Assembly: GCA_947488085.1 (NCBI GenBank)
Contig: CANKYI010000001.1
Span: 682,001 to 746,000, forward strand
From: an uncultured Erythrobacter sp.
Lineage (GTDB): Bacteria; Pseudomonadota; Alphaproteobacteria; Sphingomonadales; Sphingomonadaceae
Length of the DNA stretch: 64,000 nt
Reading direction: 5' to 3'
Below the pieces are notes generated by a model that did not search any database, was not told the DNA's origin, and worked only from the letters and a program-made list of their open reading frames with translations. Shown piece after piece: positions 10,020-21,055 of this stretch; the first letter of the stretch is position 1; every line of letters begins with the position of its first letter. A program made the translations under genes and the position numbers.

Positions 10020-10615
10020 GCTTTTCTCACAGTCAGAGCGATCCAGTCTCTTTGTGTGCCGTCGCACCCCTTGCCAGCGAATATCTCTTCATCAACGGAT
10101 CTAAATCCGGCGCCTGTATAGAGATCGCGCACCCACTGTGCGTCTGGAAAGTTGTGCAAGCGGCCCAGCAAATCGCGCCCTTCGCCATCTCCAAGTTTGA
10201 AGCTGGCATAGTGAAAGCCTCCAAGTCGCAAAGCGCGATGGATGGATTTGGCTACGCTGGGAAGTTGCGCTCTTGGGCAATGCAGCAAGCAAGCATGTGC
10301 CCATACTGCGTCATAGGTGGTCTCAGCGTTGAGTTGGTCAAATTGCATCAACCGAGCACCAATATCATGCCGCTCATTTGCTTTGGTGATCATTGCTGGA
10401 ATGCCATCGGTAGCATCGACACCAAAACCGCGTTCCTTCATAAACGCGCTATCACGACCAACGCCGCAACCCAGTTCGAGAACTGTCGCGCCCGGCTCCA
10501 ATCGTTTTAGAAAACCCTCTAGATGGCGGCTTTGCGCCATCGCTGTGCTGGCTGAGTAAAAGGGGGCACCTGATTGGTAAAATTCGTAAGTGGCAGGGTC
10601 GATCGTCCCGCTCAC
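10016..10615 (-). CDS. class I SAM-dependent methyltransferase
   Basis: ATVLELGCGVGRDSAFMKERGFGVDATDG motif. Confidence 0.88.
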   Translation of the reverse strand: MSGTIDPATYEFYQSGAPFYSASTAMAQSRHLEGFLKRLEPGATVLELGCGVGRDSAFMKERGFGVDATDGIPAMITKANERHDIGARLMQFDQLNAETTYDAVWAHACLLHCPRAQLPSVAKSIHRALRLGGFHYASFKLGDGEGRDLLGRLHNFPDAQWVRDLYTGAGFRSVDEEIFAGKGCDGTQRDWIALTVRKA

Positions 10616-11316
10616 TGTCGAGGATTCATCACATTGTATTCGAGCACTTCTTCGCCGGACAGGCAGTAGCGGGTACTCGGATCGGCCTCGCTGCTCACTG
10701 CTTGCTGCTGGTACATGACATTCGTCAGCAGTTTTCGGCTGATCCCCATGCGGATAAGGAAGTCGTTGTCCTCAGTTGCCAAAAGCGCGGAGCTTTGCTC
10801 GATGCTAGCAATCAATTCAGTCGTGGCCTCACTGCCATCAATCACAGCATCATCAATTATCCAACGGTCGGCTGTGTGTGTGAACATGTGGACCATGAAG
10901 ACACCGTCATCATCCACAAGCCTTTCCACACCGCCCATGAACACGAAGTTGCATGCCGAAAAGCACGTCCAGCCATCCGGTATACGCGTGACGAGTCCAT
11001 AATTGCGGATGAGCCGGCCTGCTTCGTTGCCGGCACGCGCATTGCCTCCGCGTGATCGAAACCAAATTTCGCCAATCATAGGATCAGCGTCGAGCGCGGA
11101 CTGGAGTCTTTGCGGAAGGCGAGCGTCGATTCTACCCTCTGCGAGCAGCACATTGAAGCCGTCGCGTTCCACTGTGGTGAGTTTCATCGGCTCAGAAGAA
11201 CCCCAATTGGGGCTTTTTGGGCAGGTCGGATTTTCGGGATCGCGCTCAGCTGCGCCGGTCAGCAGAGCCAAGCATGCAACTGCGGCAAGCGCTTTCGAGG
11301 CGATCCGTTTCCTCAT
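10612..11316 (-). CDS. periplasmic/secreted protein with ClpP-like features, function unknown
   Basis: Signal/lipoprotein-like N-terminus; IWFRSRGGNARAGNEAGRLIRNYGL...CFSACNFVFMGG resembles ClpP-like periplasmic proteins. Confidence 0.6.
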   Translation of the reverse strand: MRKRIASKALAAVACLALLTGAAERDPENPTCPKSPNWGSSEPMKLTTVERDGFNVLLAEGRIDARLPQRLQSALDADPMIGEIWFRSRGGNARAGNEAGRLIRNYGLVTRIPDGWTCFSACNFVFMGGVERLVDDDGVFMVHMFTHTADRWIIDDAVIDGSEATTELIASIEQSSALLATEDNDFLIRMGISRKLLTNVMYQQQAVSSEADPSTRYCLSGEEVLEYNVMNPRQ

Positions 11317-11900
11317 GCGACGATAGTGTAACGCGGCGACCCTGCGAGGCGACACATGCGTTTATCGGCGCGGGTTTCTTCGCCTGCAACGATGACAACA
11401 TCTGTGACGGTGATACAGTCGTCGCCGCCCGATGATGCCTGACGTGAAGTAACGGTCGATGTTCCGCTGACATCATCGCGCGTGTCGGAGGTCCATTCTG
11501 CGCTGCGTCCAACTTCGGGCGCCACTTGGTTGCCTTGTTCGTCGGTTTTGAGCGTCGCCTTCTCTGTCGCGTCGGCGGCCTGTTTTTGCTCTTCAGGGTC
11601 GAGCTGGCAGGCGATTTCTCGGGAAATCACATTGGTAAATTCACTGACCGGCGCAAAGGAACCTAGTCCTGCATCACGGGCCGTACGCCCGGCGGCACCG
11701 CTCAATATTCCGCCCAGAACACCGCGTGCGGTATCGCCACTCGACCCTTTCTCGCAGCCTTCAGCGGCCTGAGCACCGCGTTGTGCATCGCGGGTTACAT
11801 CGCGCAGCATTCCGCGAAATTGTGCGTGCGCCGGGATTGCTGTTGCAACCATTGCAGTCGCAACAGTGCCCATAAGAATTGCTTTGATTGATCGTGTCAT
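11313..11900 (-). CDS. hypothetical exported protein
   Basis: MTRSIKAILMGTVATAMVATAIPAHAQ signal peptide; start/stop overlap with the downstream ORF. Confidence 0.6.
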   Translation of the reverse strand: MTRSIKAILMGTVATAMVATAIPAHAQFRGMLRDVTRDAQRGAQAAEGCEKGSSGDTARGVLGGILSGAAGRTARDAGLGSFAPVSEFTNVISREIACQLDPEEQKQAADATEKATLKTDEQGNQVAPEVGRSAEWTSDTRDDVSGTSTVTSRQASSGGDDCITVTDVVIVAGEETRADKRMCRLAGSPRYTIVA

Positions 11901-12115
11901 GAATTGCCCCTCATTGCGGTAACCATAAACACCACATTGCCCTTCGCCAAGCTGAACAAGCGGCTCTTTGCTCATGGTCTAGCTTGGCAAACGAGCCTGC
12001 GGTGTTGTTTTGGTTACAAAACCTGCGTCACTCTCTGGCGGCGAAAGATAATTTTAGGGGTAATCGATATACTTAAAAGAACATGGATGTCGCCGCGCTA
12101 AGGGGCGATGATCTA

Positions 12116-13363
12116 TCAAGATGTAGCCGCCGCCTCTCGGTCGCGCTCAGCCCGGCTCTTTTTCTGGGCCGCGGTTTTCAATTGCCCGCATGCTGCATCA
12201 ATGTCACGCCCGCGCGGGGTTCGCACGGGTGCGCTAATCCCGCCTTCGAACACGATATTGCTGAATGAACGGATGCGTTCGGGCGTAGAGCATTCATATT
12301 CCGCACCAGGCCATGGGTTGAATGGGATGAGGTTGACCTTTGCGGGTAAGTCAAAGTGTTTTAGGAGACGGACAAGCTCATGCGCGTCCTCATCGCTGTC
12401 ATTTTTGTCTTTCAGCATGACATATTCAAAGGTGATGCGCCGGGCATTCGATGCCTTGGGGTAATCGGCACAAGCCTGTAGCAGTTCCTCGATCCCATAC
12501 TTCTTGTTGAGTGGAACAATTTCATCGCGAACCGGCTTGGTCACCGCATGCAGGGAAACCGCGAGGTTGACGCCGATTTCCTCTGCGCACCGTTCCATCA
12601 TCGGGATCACGCCGCTGGTGGAAAGGGTGATGCGGCGCTTCGACAAGGCCAGTCCATCGCCGTCCATCACAAGGTTGAGCGCATCGCGCACATGGTCGAA
12701 ATTATAAAGCGGCTCGCCCATGCCCATCATCACGATATTTGTGAGAAGGCGGCCATCGGCCGTGTAGTGGGCGGCGCTTTCGTCGGTTTCATCATCCTCG
12801 AATGCGAAGTCCATCTTCCCTTTGGGCCATTCTCCCAATGCGTCGCGTGCCAGCATGACTTGGCCAACAATCTCACCCGGCGTTAGATTGCGCACCAGTC
12901 GCATGGTTCCGGTATGACAAAATGTGCAATTCAACGTGCAGCCCACTTGGCTAGAAACGCACAGAGTCCCGCGATCTGCATCGGGAATGAACACCATCTC
13001 AAAATCATGGCCGTCATCAGTTTGGAGCAGCCATTTGCGCGTTCCGTCGGAGCTGTGCTGAGCCTCAACCACATTGGGTCTGCCAATCACAAATCGCTCC
13101 GCTAGCCATGGGCGCATTGTTTTGGAAATGTCGGTCATGGCGTCGAATTCGGTAACGCCACGATGATAGAGCCAATGAAACACTTGCTTGGAGCGAAGTT
13201 TGGCCTGCCGGTCATCCAGTCCCGCTTCGCCAAACAACTCGCGGATCCGTGGACGGGCGAGGCCAATGAGGTCCACGCGTCCATCTTCGCGCGGTGTGAT
13301 GTCACGCGCGACGGGAACCGGATCAACCTGTCCGGGAATGCTCATTAGGGTCGTATCTGCCAT
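12116..13363 (-). CDS. rlmN: 23S rRNA (adenine(2503)-C(2))-methyltransferase
   Basis: Radical [56 protein letters not shown]. Confidence 0.96.
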   Translation of the reverse strand: MADTTLMSIPGQVDPVPVARDITPREDGRVDLIGLARPRIRELFGEAGLDDRQAKLRSKQVFHWLYHRGVTEFDAMTDISKTMRPWLAERFVIGRPNVVEAQHSSDGTRKWLLQTDDGHDFEMVFIPDADRGTLCVSSQVGCTLNCTFCHTGTMRLVRNLTPGEIVGQVMLARDALGEWPKGKMDFAFEDDETDESAAHYTADGRLLTNIVMMGMGEPLYNFDHVRDALNLVMDGDGLALSKRRITLSTSGVIPMMERCAEEIGVNLAVSLHAVTKPVRDEIVPLNKKYGIEELLQACADYPKASNARRITFEYVMLKDKNDSDEDAHELVRLLKHFDLPAKVNLIPFNPWPGAEYECSTPERIRSFSNIVFEGGISAPVRTPRGRDIDAACGQLKTAAQKKSRAERDREAAATS

Positions 13364-13399
13364 GATTGGCGTGGCATATAAGCGCGAAGAGCGGGTTTG

Positions 13400-13888
13400 T
13401 CAGCCTCTTCCAGCGCATCCCACAACAGCTGCGTCAATCGCGGTGGCTGCGCCGGATAGGTCATAACGATCCGTAAACCGGCGGCCTTGTGTGTCTCGTG
13501 CAGAAACAGTCATTCGGGATGCCGAACGCAAAGCGGCAACCACGCCCGCATCCATCGCCACATCTTGACCCCATGCGTTGCGACCATTGGCTGCGAGCGC
13601 AAACCGCCTTTCGCCAATGCGTAAATTCACTTCAGCTGCTTGGGTGACAGGGCGAGAAAGACGAAAGTGCACCTGACCGCGAATATTGGCTCTTGGCCAA
13701 TTGGCAATGCTCGCGAAGGGGCCGTTGCTGGCCGCGCCGCGCGGCTTGGCGATGGCATAACAGCGCGCCGGGCTATCATCGCGAAACGCAGCCCAGTTGG
13801 AATACACACCAAGGCTGTCTTTTGCTGAGAGTGGCGTTGTCATCAGCGCGATCGCTGAAAGGGTGAGGGCGGCTTTAATCATAGGCAA
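13400..13888 (-). CDS. invasion-associated locus B-like exported protein
   Basis: Signal peptide; SLGVYSNWAAFRDDSPARCYAIAKP is typical of IalB-like proteins in sphingomonads. Confidence 0.65.
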   Translation of the reverse strand: MPMIKAALTLSAIALMTTPLSAKDSLGVYSNWAAFRDDSPARCYAIAKPRGAASNGPFASIANWPRANIRGQVHFRLSRPVTQAAEVNLRIGERRFALAANGRNAWGQDVAMDAGVVAALRSASRMTVSARDTQGRRFTDRYDLSGAATAIDAAVVGCAGRG

Positions 13889-14369
13889 TTGCCACCACTT
13901 CCCATTCTTTCACGCCAGAGGGAAGGCGGACTGTGCTAACATCCCCAAGCGATGCACCGCGTAGGGCCTTTGCAATCGGGGAATTCCATCCCACTCGGCC
14001 AGCGCCAGCATCTTGCTCATCGTCGCCTACCAAGGTCACAGTCTGGCGCGCATCGTCCTCATCGGCAAGGTCAACCCGCGCGCCAAAGAATACGCGATTG
14101 CGATCCGGTTGATTGGCAGGATCGACCACGCGCAGAGCCTTCATCCGCCGTGCGAGATAACCCAACTCTCGGTCGATCTCGCGCATACGTTTGCGGCCAT
14201 AGAGATAATCGCCGTTCTCACTGCGGTCACCATTGCCCGCTGCCCAACTGACAATCTCAACGATCTCAGGGCGTTCTTTACCCAACAAATGGTCATAGCG
14301 CGCCTTTAGCGCCGCCATCCCAGCGGGCGTTATTGGCGGAGCACCACCAGCCTTGGGTTTAGATGCCAT
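13875..14369 (-). CDS. GreA/GreB family transcription elongation factor (GreB-like)
   Basis: ENGDYLYGRKRMREIDRELGYLARRMKALRVVDP; FFGARVDL; C-terminal FKBP-like GreA/B domain. Confidence 0.9.
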   Translation of the reverse strand: MASKPKAGGAPPITPAGMAALKARYDHLLGKERPEIVEIVSWAAGNGDRSENGDYLYGRKRMREIDRELGYLARRMKALRVVDPANQPDRNRVFFGARVDLADEDDARQTVTLVGDDEQDAGAGRVGWNSPIAKALRGASLGDVSTVRLPSGVKEWEVVAIAYD

Positions 14370-14372
14370 TTG

Positions 14373-16331
14373 CTATGGTAGGAACGTGTCGACCGTGCGC
14401 GGTCGGCCCGCTTCTTCGGGATACATGTGCGAATAGCTCACCGCATTGCCGATCACCCGCATCACGTAATAGCGCGTTTCGAAATTGGCCGGGATCTTCT
14501 CGATCCACTCAACCCAATCGATCTCACCGCGCCGCGGATCGCCATTCAGGCGCAGCCATTGCCGCACTCGGCCCGGCCCCGCATTATAGGATGCAATAGC
14601 AAGCGGATAGGCGCCGCCATACAGATCCATCCGCCGCGCAAAGTGTGCATCGCCCAGCTGGATATTGTATTGCGGATCGCGCGTCAGATCCGCTCGGAGA
14701 TAGCGAACGCCTAGAATACCAGCTTCTTCACGCGCTGTGCTGGGCAAAAGCTGCATGATGCCGACCGCATTAGCGTGGCTTTCGCGGGTGCGGTCGAATT
14801 CGCTTTCCTGACGGCTGATCGCGTGCACCATGGTCCAGTCATTCACGCGTGGTGTGGGATAGGTCGGGAAACCGACCCGCTCAAAGCCCGAAATACCGTT
14901 TGCGCCCGCTTCCATTCCAACAACAACCGCCATTTCTGGCAGGCCAACTTCTGCGGCCAACTGGCTAACCATTGTGAGTTCTTGCGGGGTTTGAGCGCTT
15001 GAACCGATAGCTTGGAAGAACCGCCGCTCCGTCCGCCAGTCGCGGCGATTGGCAGCCATGGTGCGGATTGCGCGGGTGAGTGCGCTGTTTTCAAACTCGG
15101 CGCGGGTTGCTTGATCAATCTGCGGCTGTGGCAATTGCGCGAAATTGGGCATTTGGCGACCCAAAGCGTCGATCGAAAGCTGACCGTAATAGTAGTGCGG
15201 GTAAGCGGCAGCCATTTCAAAGTAGCGAACCGCATCGGCCTCTTGCCCAGCTTTGCGTGCTGCGCGGCCTGCCCAGTAAAAACCCTTTGATTTGGTCAAC
15301 GGCGTGCGCGCGGCCAATCCATACCGTTGGAACAAAGGCGCCGCCTGACGTCCATCGCCCATCCGCCATAGGGCGTTGGTGCCGCCTTTCCACATCAGGT
15401 CGGTGTATTTGTCGCGCAGGGCAAACGAGCCTTTGGAAATGTCTGTCCCCGGCGCAAACAGATCATCAATCCGGCTGGCGATCCGCACGGTGTTGGAGAT
15501 ATCCGCTGCCGTTGCCATGGCCAGCATGTCTTCGACCAGCTCGGATGGGGCGAAGGCGGGTGCGTTAAAGGTGGGGCGGTTGGCGAGCAAGCTGATCGCG
15601 GCACCGTTTTGACGGCGCGAACGGTAGTAATTCACTAGGTTGAAGACATAACCTGCATCGCTTTGCGCACCATCAGGCACCGAAAGGCCAGCGGCGGACG
15701 GCGTTGATCCGCGAACCAATGCGAGCCGCGCCATCGCCAATGGACGGTCGCCTGGGTTGATGTTGATCAGATGCCGCTCGGCCGCCTCCGCTTCACCCTG
15801 CCACAACAGCGCGTCCATGCGTGCTGAGTGGTCCTCTGGCGTAAGGTTCGAACCGAACAAGCCCAACAAATATGCTTCTGCCGGGCCACTCATCTCACCC
15901 CCGCGCCACGCTGCGCGTGCCCACTCATAGGCCTCGGGCCGCCGTGCCGCGGCAAGCGACAAGGCGTATCGCGCGCGGCCCTTATTGGTTAGCGGTGGCA
16001 GTGCGTCGAAGTAACTGAGAATTTCGCTTTGCGATGGTGCTTCGGAATCGAGAGTACCTTCTGCCCGCATCCGCAAAATCTCAGTGCGCGGAAAATCGGG
16101 ATAAGCCATTGCGAAACCGGCATAGTCAGCGAACCGCATCGTCCGGCTGGCATGCAATTGCTCCCACCGCGAAATCGCCGCGCCGATCTGGCTTGGCTGT
16201 TGTGCAACCATGTTGCTGCGATTGTTGTTAAACTGTGCCGATGAAGGTGTCGCAAGGGCACCGATTGAAGCAGCTGTTAGGGCAGCAATAGCGATGGGGC
16301 GGGAAAGCAATTTTTTGACCATGCTGGACAT
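14373..16331 (-). CDS. lytic transglycosylase domain-containing protein (Slt-type)
   Basis: SLT motif RQESEFDRTRESHANAVGIMQLLPSTA...ASYNAGPGRVRQW; 652 aa with long superhelical N-terminal region. Confidence 0.92.
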   Translation of the reverse strand: MSSMVKKLLSRPIAIAALTAASIGALATPSSAQFNNNRSNMVAQQPSQIGAAISRWEQLHASRTMRFADYAGFAMAYPDFPRTEILRMRAEGTLDSEAPSQSEILSYFDALPPLTNKGRARYALSLAAARRPEAYEWARAAWRGGEMSGPAEAYLLGLFGSNLTPEDHSARMDALLWQGEAEAAERHLININPGDRPLAMARLALVRGSTPSAAGLSVPDGAQSDAGYVFNLVNYYRSRRQNGAAISLLANRPTFNAPAFAPSELVEDMLAMATAADISNTVRIASRIDDLFAPGTDISKGSFALRDKYTDLMWKGGTNALWRMGDGRQAAPLFQRYGLAARTPLTKSKGFYWAGRAARKAGQEADAVRYFEMAAAYPHYYYGQLSIDALGRQMPNFAQLPQPQIDQATRAEFENSALTRAIRTMAANRRDWRTERRFFQAIGSSAQTPQELTMVSQLAAEVGLPEMAVVVGMEAGANGISGFERVGFPTYPTPRVNDWTMVHAISRQESEFDRTRESHANAVGIMQLLPSTAREEAGILGVRYLRADLTRDPQYNIQLGDAHFARRMDLYGGAYPLAIASYNAGPGRVRQWLRLNGDPRRGEIDWVEWIEKIPANFETRYYVMRVIGNAVSYSHMYPEEAGRPRTVDTFLP

Positions 16332-16429
16332 TGTGCCAATCGGTTCCTTATCTGGCGCTTAACGAGAAGCTAGTGTGATCGATTTGTTCGTTCGCAAAGC
16401 GATTTATTGTCTGACACAGGAAAAAAGCA

Positions 16430-17311
16430 ATGTTCAGCGGTTCTATTCCGGCTCTGGCGACTCCCTTATGCGACGGATCGTTTGATGAAAGCGCTTTTCG
16501 CAAACTTGTCGATTGGCAGATAGAAAATGGCAGTGCTGCTCTCGTGCCTTGTGGAACTACGGGAGAGGCATCGACCCTGTCTAATGCTGAGCATCACCGG
16601 GTGATTGAAGTGTGCATCGAACAGGCCGCTGGACGCGTGCCGGTGATCGCAGGCTGCGGCAGCAATGATACCCGCAACGCAGAGATGCATATGGTCTTCG
16701 CAAAGAAGGCCGGTGCAGCAGCCGGACTATGCGTGGCACCTTACTACAATCGACCCAGTCAAGCCGGGTTGATTGCGCATTTCAGCTATCTGGCGGAAAA
16801 CTGCGAGCTACCCATCGTGCTGTACAACGTGCCTGCTCGCACAGTGACAGACATCGAGGATGAGACGGTTGTTGCTCTGGTAAAAAAGTATCCAGAGAAG
16901 ATCGTCGCGATCAAGGATGCCAGCGGCGACCTGTCACGCGTTGCCGATCACCGGATGGGCATCGGGCGTGATTTTTGCCAGCTTTCGGGCAATGATGAAT
17001 TGTGGCTGCCCCATTCGGCGGCCGGGGGAAGGGGAGCGATCTCTGTCACCGCCAATGTCGCCCCCGCATTGTGTGCCGAATTTCAAGCAGCGATTGCGGC
17101 GAACGAGCTCAAGAAAGCGCGCGAGCTGAACGACCGGCTCTTCCCGCTGCATTACGCAATGTTCTCCGACGCCAGTCCTGCACCTGTGAAATATGCGCTA
17201 AGCCGTGTGCATGATTGGTTCTCGCCGGCGGTTCGCCTTCCGATTGTTGAGGCAAGCGAAGCGTCACGCAAAGCGGTCGATGCAGCATTGGAACACGCGG
17301 GGCTGATCTAG
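16430..17311 (+). CDS. dapA: 4-hydroxy-tetrahydrodipicolinate synthase
   Basis: LVPCGTTGEASTLS; YYNRPSQAGLIAHF; VLYNVPARTVTDIE; IVAIKDASGDLSR. Confidence 0.96.
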   Translation: MFSGSIPALATPLCDGSFDESAFRKLVDWQIENGSAALVPCGTTGEASTLSNAEHHRVIEVCIEQAAGRVPVIAGCGSNDTRNAEMHMVFAKKAGAAAGLCVAPYYNRPSQAGLIAHFSYLAENCELPIVLYNVPARTVTDIEDETVVALVKKYPEKIVAIKDASGDLSRVADHRMGIGRDFCQLSGNDELWLPHSAAGGRGAISVTANVAPALCAEFQAAIAANELKKARELNDRLFPLHYAMFSDASPAPVKYALSRVHDWFSPAVRLPIVEASEASRKAVDAALEHAGLI

Positions 17312-17316
17312 CGAAT

Positions 17317-18156
17317 TTAGTTATTGCCCCAATTGCTATCGCTGTCATCGTCGTCCGGCTGTCTGAAGCCTTCGCCGGGGGTATGACGCGGATGGTGCAT
17401 TTCGGATTCGATCCCGCGAAAGCGCCTCTCCAGTTCACCTCGATTACCTCGGGGCTGGAGAGAGGCTTCGAAATCGTCGACTGGCCGCACAAATTCGGCT
17501 TCGAGTGCCGCCTCTACGCGCTTTTTCGCATCGGAACGTCTGCCAACTCGGGCTTCAATCCGATCGAGCGTTTCTTGGCCGTAAATCTGCGCCAGATCAC
17601 CATCTGATTGAGCGAATGGTCGGCGCTGCATTGTTGCCATCACATATTCGGTCGCAAGCAGTTCGACCAAGGGTTCCAGTCTCGCCAGATCTCCGGGGAG
17701 CACCTTCCCGCTATCGCTTAGCCAATCATAATCCAACTTCACTTGGACATCGATTGTAGAACGTGATTCGTTGATGGGGACAATGAGCACTTCGATCGTA
17801 GACACGAGATTACCATCGAAAGACATCTTCATTTCAACGGTTTCATCATCCACAACTTGGGTCGTAGAGGCGATCCGATTGAGGCCTTCTATTGGTCCCA
17901 TCGCGCTTGAGCTGCGACCAAAGCGTGCAACCCGGTCTCTTTTTTGCCCGTCTAAACGTCTAATGGCCGATTCAACTGAGAAATTTGAAATCGATTGGCG
18001 AATGTAACCTGCATTCAGATCGATCGCTTGAGGGGCGATAAAGTCTTCGTGCGATGAGCCGAAGGCGCCAGCAAATGTGCTGGGAAAGGTAATGGCTGTC
18101 GCGCCTGCTGCTGCCCCAATTACAGCGATGCCAATGCCGATCGTAGTGTATTTCAT
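17317..18156 (-). CDS. hypothetical protein with N-terminal membrane segment
   Basis: MKYTTIGIGIAVIGAAAGATAITF...; no family recognised. Confidence 0.6.
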   Translation of the reverse strand: MKYTTIGIGIAVIGAAAGATAITFPSTFAGAFGSSHEDFIAPQAIDLNAGYIRQSISNFSVESAIRRLDGQKRDRVARFGRSSSAMGPIEGLNRIASTTQVVDDETVEMKMSFDGNLVSTIEVLIVPINESRSTIDVQVKLDYDWLSDSGKVLPGDLARLEPLVELLATEYVMATMQRRPFAQSDGDLAQIYGQETLDRIEARVGRRSDAKKRVEAALEAEFVRPVDDFEASLQPRGNRGELERRFRGIESEMHHPRHTPGEGFRQPDDDDSDSNWGNN

Positions 18157-18241
18157 GCGCAGACAGCTATCGGTTTGAGCGTAAAATCGGGTTAACGTCG
18201 TCATTTGATCAAATGATATTGCGCCTCGCAAAATCTACCTT

Positions 18242-20230
18242 TTAGTCGGCTGGATTGTGCTCTTGAACAAACGCCACGGCGGAATTCAGCATCAATTGCC
18301 GCGTCTCGGAAAGCGAGAGCCAGTGATCCTCGCCTTCAAGAGTGACAAATTCATGCGGCTTGTCTTCATCGTCAAGTGCATCTGCCATTTTCACGGAATG
18401 GATATATGGCACTACGGAATCGTCCTTGCCGTGAATTAGCATTATCGGAGCATCAGCCCTTTCGGCGAACCTTTCAGGTGAGCGTTCATCCCAAATGTCG
18501 GGGTCGCCCAACTGTTCACGCAGGGCCATCCGTGTAGTGCGGACTTGGCCGCTCGCTTGATAATCTTCCCTGTACATTCGACGGATATCAGTGACTGGGG
18601 CTACCGCCACAGCACAGCGATAAAGTCCCTGCTGCAAAGTTACGCCGGCAAGGGCAGCATAGCCGCCGTAACTGGCCCCAACGATACAAGCGCGTTCAGG
18701 ATCAACAATCCCTGCCTCGGCCAAGGCGGCCATTCCGTCGGATATATCGGTCTGCATCTTGCCACCCCATTCCCCATACCCTGCTCGCCGGAATGCTCCG
18801 TCACGATTGGTTGAACCCCGGAAATTGGGCTGGAACACAGCATAGCCGCGCGATGCAAAAGCCTGCGCCCACCAATCGAAATGCTCTACGTCGTAAGAGT
18901 GTGGCCCGCCATGCGGAAGCATGACGACAGGCAGATTAGCTGGATCACGGCCCGGAGGAAGCGTCAGGATGCCATCCATCTCCATGCCATCCGAGGCAGT
19001 GTATTCGAAGGTTGAGAATTCCCCGACATGCTGCGGCTCAATTGCTGTCCGTTCATATGCAAAGGCCCTGGCAGCAAAATTGGCGACATCGACGGTGAAC
19101 CAACTGCCGCTATCGCCTGAGCCTGTAGTGCGGACGATCACATGGCCAAGTCCCTCGCTCCAATCCATCATATCCATGTTGAACGCCTCAAACGCCCGCT
19201 GGATTCTGCCCGCAGCGATGGTGTGTTGTTCGTCGTAGAATACCGGCTTGGGGTCAGAACCCTCTTCGCGATATCCAGTTAGGTGACCGGTAAAATCGTC
19301 GAAATAGAGCCGGTCATAAGCAACATCGGACAGAAACCGTTCGGGCGTGCCACCGGTCAATGGCACTTCGTATCGAAAGGTCTGATTCTGCTCATTGGTT
19401 TCGTAATAGATGACTGACTGACCATCCTTGCCCAATCCGATGAGCCCGCTGCGACCGCTGATCGTACGGCCCTGTGCAATAACATCGCGATCAGCATTGC
19501 GGATGTCCCACCGGCCCGAATTGCGATTGATGTCGTAGGTAACAGCAACTTCACCATCGGCATCGACTAACCAGTCATTGTCATGATCGGTTCGCGCCGC
19601 AAGAGCGATCCGCTTGGTCGTGCCGTCGAGTAGGTCGACGCGGTAGAGAAACGGACGGCCGTGCTGAAAGACATATTGATTGCGCACGTCCCGCGCCAAT
19701 TCCAACGCGCCAAAAAAACCATACCAGCGACCGTCAATCTGGCGCATTCCGTAATTGCCGAAAATCGTCGTGGCCAGATCGCGTTGGTCGCCGAAAATCG
19801 TTACCCCGCCAGATGCATTGTCTAATGGAATAACCGCGGCGATGGAGAATTCGTGCTTGTCTGCAGCAAAGGCATATCCAAGATCTTCGGTGACTGAATA
19901 GGTCAACAATAACCGATCCTCTCCCACCCAATCGAAACTGCGAACCTTCATCTCGTCAACATTGGTTCGAGAGAGAACTTGCCCGTCAGGGTCGAATGTC
20001 ACCAGCAATCGTTTGTCCCGGACCGTCATCAAAGCGGCGATGCGATTGCCTGATGGAGAGAGTGCGGCATTCTCAATTTCGGGAAGTTGGCCGTAAGCGC
20101 TGAGTGGAGGAACATCCGCTACCGATGATCGCGCTGCTGCGGCTGTCGGCATGGTCGTCCAAGTCAGCGCCAGTCCAATAATCGCTGCGATCCCGAGAAT
20201 TTTGCGAAATACCTGCCCAAATATATGCAT
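18242..20230 (-). CDS. S9 family peptidase (prolyl oligopeptidase-like)
   Basis: C-terminal GASYGGYAALAGVTLQQGLYRCAVAVAPVTD, DAPIMLIHGKDDSVVPYIHS, GEDHWLS. Confidence 0.9.
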   Translation of the reverse strand: MHIFGQVFRKILGIAAIIGLALTWTTMPTAAAARSSVADVPPLSAYGQLPEIENAALSPSGNRIAALMTVRDKRLLVTFDPDGQVLSRTNVDEMKVRSFDWVGEDRLLLTYSVTEDLGYAFAADKHEFSIAAVIPLDNASGGVTIFGDQRDLATTIFGNYGMRQIDGRWYGFFGALELARDVRNQYVFQHGRPFLYRVDLLDGTTKRIALAARTDHDNDWLVDADGEVAVTYDINRNSGRWDIRNADRDVIAQGRTISGRSGLIGLGKDGQSVIYYETNEQNQTFRYEVPLTGGTPERFLSDVAYDRLYFDDFTGHLTGYREEGSDPKPVFYDEQHTIAAGRIQRAFEAFNMDMMDWSEGLGHVIVRTTGSGDSGSWFTVDVANFAARAFAYERTAIEPQHVGEFSTFEYTASDGMEMDGILTLPPGRDPANLPVVMLPHGGPHSYDVEHFDWWAQAFASRGYAVFQPNFRGSTNRDGAFRRAGYGEWGGKMQTDISDGMAALAEAGIVDPERACIVGASYGGYAALAGVTLQQGLYRCAVAVAPVTDIRRMYREDYQASGQVRTTRMALREQLGDPDIWDERSPERFAERADAPIMLIHGKDDSVVPYIHSVKMADALDDEDKPHEFVTLEGEDHWLSLSETRQLMLNSAVAFVQEHNPAD

Positions 20231-20378
20231 TTTGATCGAATTTTGCCCCCTGACGCGTTCTTCTTACCTGACAACATGACTCAAGCTTTTCGCAAAAACA
20301 ACAGCTTCGACTTTGGTTTTCTTAAGCCATCATCACCGCTTTCCAATTACCGCCTGATCGCCTATCTGGCGCTCCACT

Positions 20379-20861
20379 ATGGCGCGGCCCAAACCAGAAA
20401 CCTTCGACAAGCAAAAAACCGTCGCGGAAAATCGCCGCGTGCGGTTTGACTATCATATCGAAGATAAATTCGAGGCAGGGCTTGCTTTGCAGGGAACCGA
20501 AGTAAAGGCTTTGCGCGCTGGTGAAGCGACGATTGCAGAAAGTTATGCCGAGGTTCGCGATGGTGAGGTGTGGCTGATTAACGCCAATATTCCCGAATAC
20601 AGCCACGGCAATCGTTTAAACCACGAACCGCGTCGGCCGCGCAAACTGTTGCTCAATTCGCGCGAAATCAACAAACTATTCGGCGCCGTCGAGCGCAAGG
20701 GCATGACGTTGGTCCCGTTGTCGGTGTATTTCAACAGCACGGGCCGCGCGAAAGTCGAACTGGCTTTAGCCAAGGGCAAGCAAGCGCATGACAAACGCGC
20801 GAGCACCAAAGAACGCGACTGGAAACGCGACAAGGCCCGGTTGATGAGAGATAAGGGTTAG
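20379..20861 (+). CDS. smpB: SsrA-binding protein
   Basis: [45 protein letters not shown]...; [26 protein letters not shown]. Confidence 0.96.
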   Translation: MARPKPETFDKQKTVAENRRVRFDYHIEDKFEAGLALQGTEVKALRAGEATIAESYAEVRDGEVWLINANIPEYSHGNRLNHEPRRPRKLLLNSREINKLFGAVERKGMTLVPLSVYFNSTGRAKVELALAKGKQAHDKRASTKERDWKRDKARLMRDKG

Positions 20862-21055
20862 GCTGATTTGCGAGCTAACCAAAAGTTCGCGCGAGCTTAC
20901 CAGTTTTAACATTGTGACTTGGTAGGTTCACCCACTGGTCACACGGCAATCACTACCCATATGATCATTTATGGTGGTCAGTTCGTCCTCTTGTTCCTTT
21001 TCGCTAGAACAGCGCTTGTGTTTGCACATTGCGCGGCGCAGATACGCGTCCTGAT

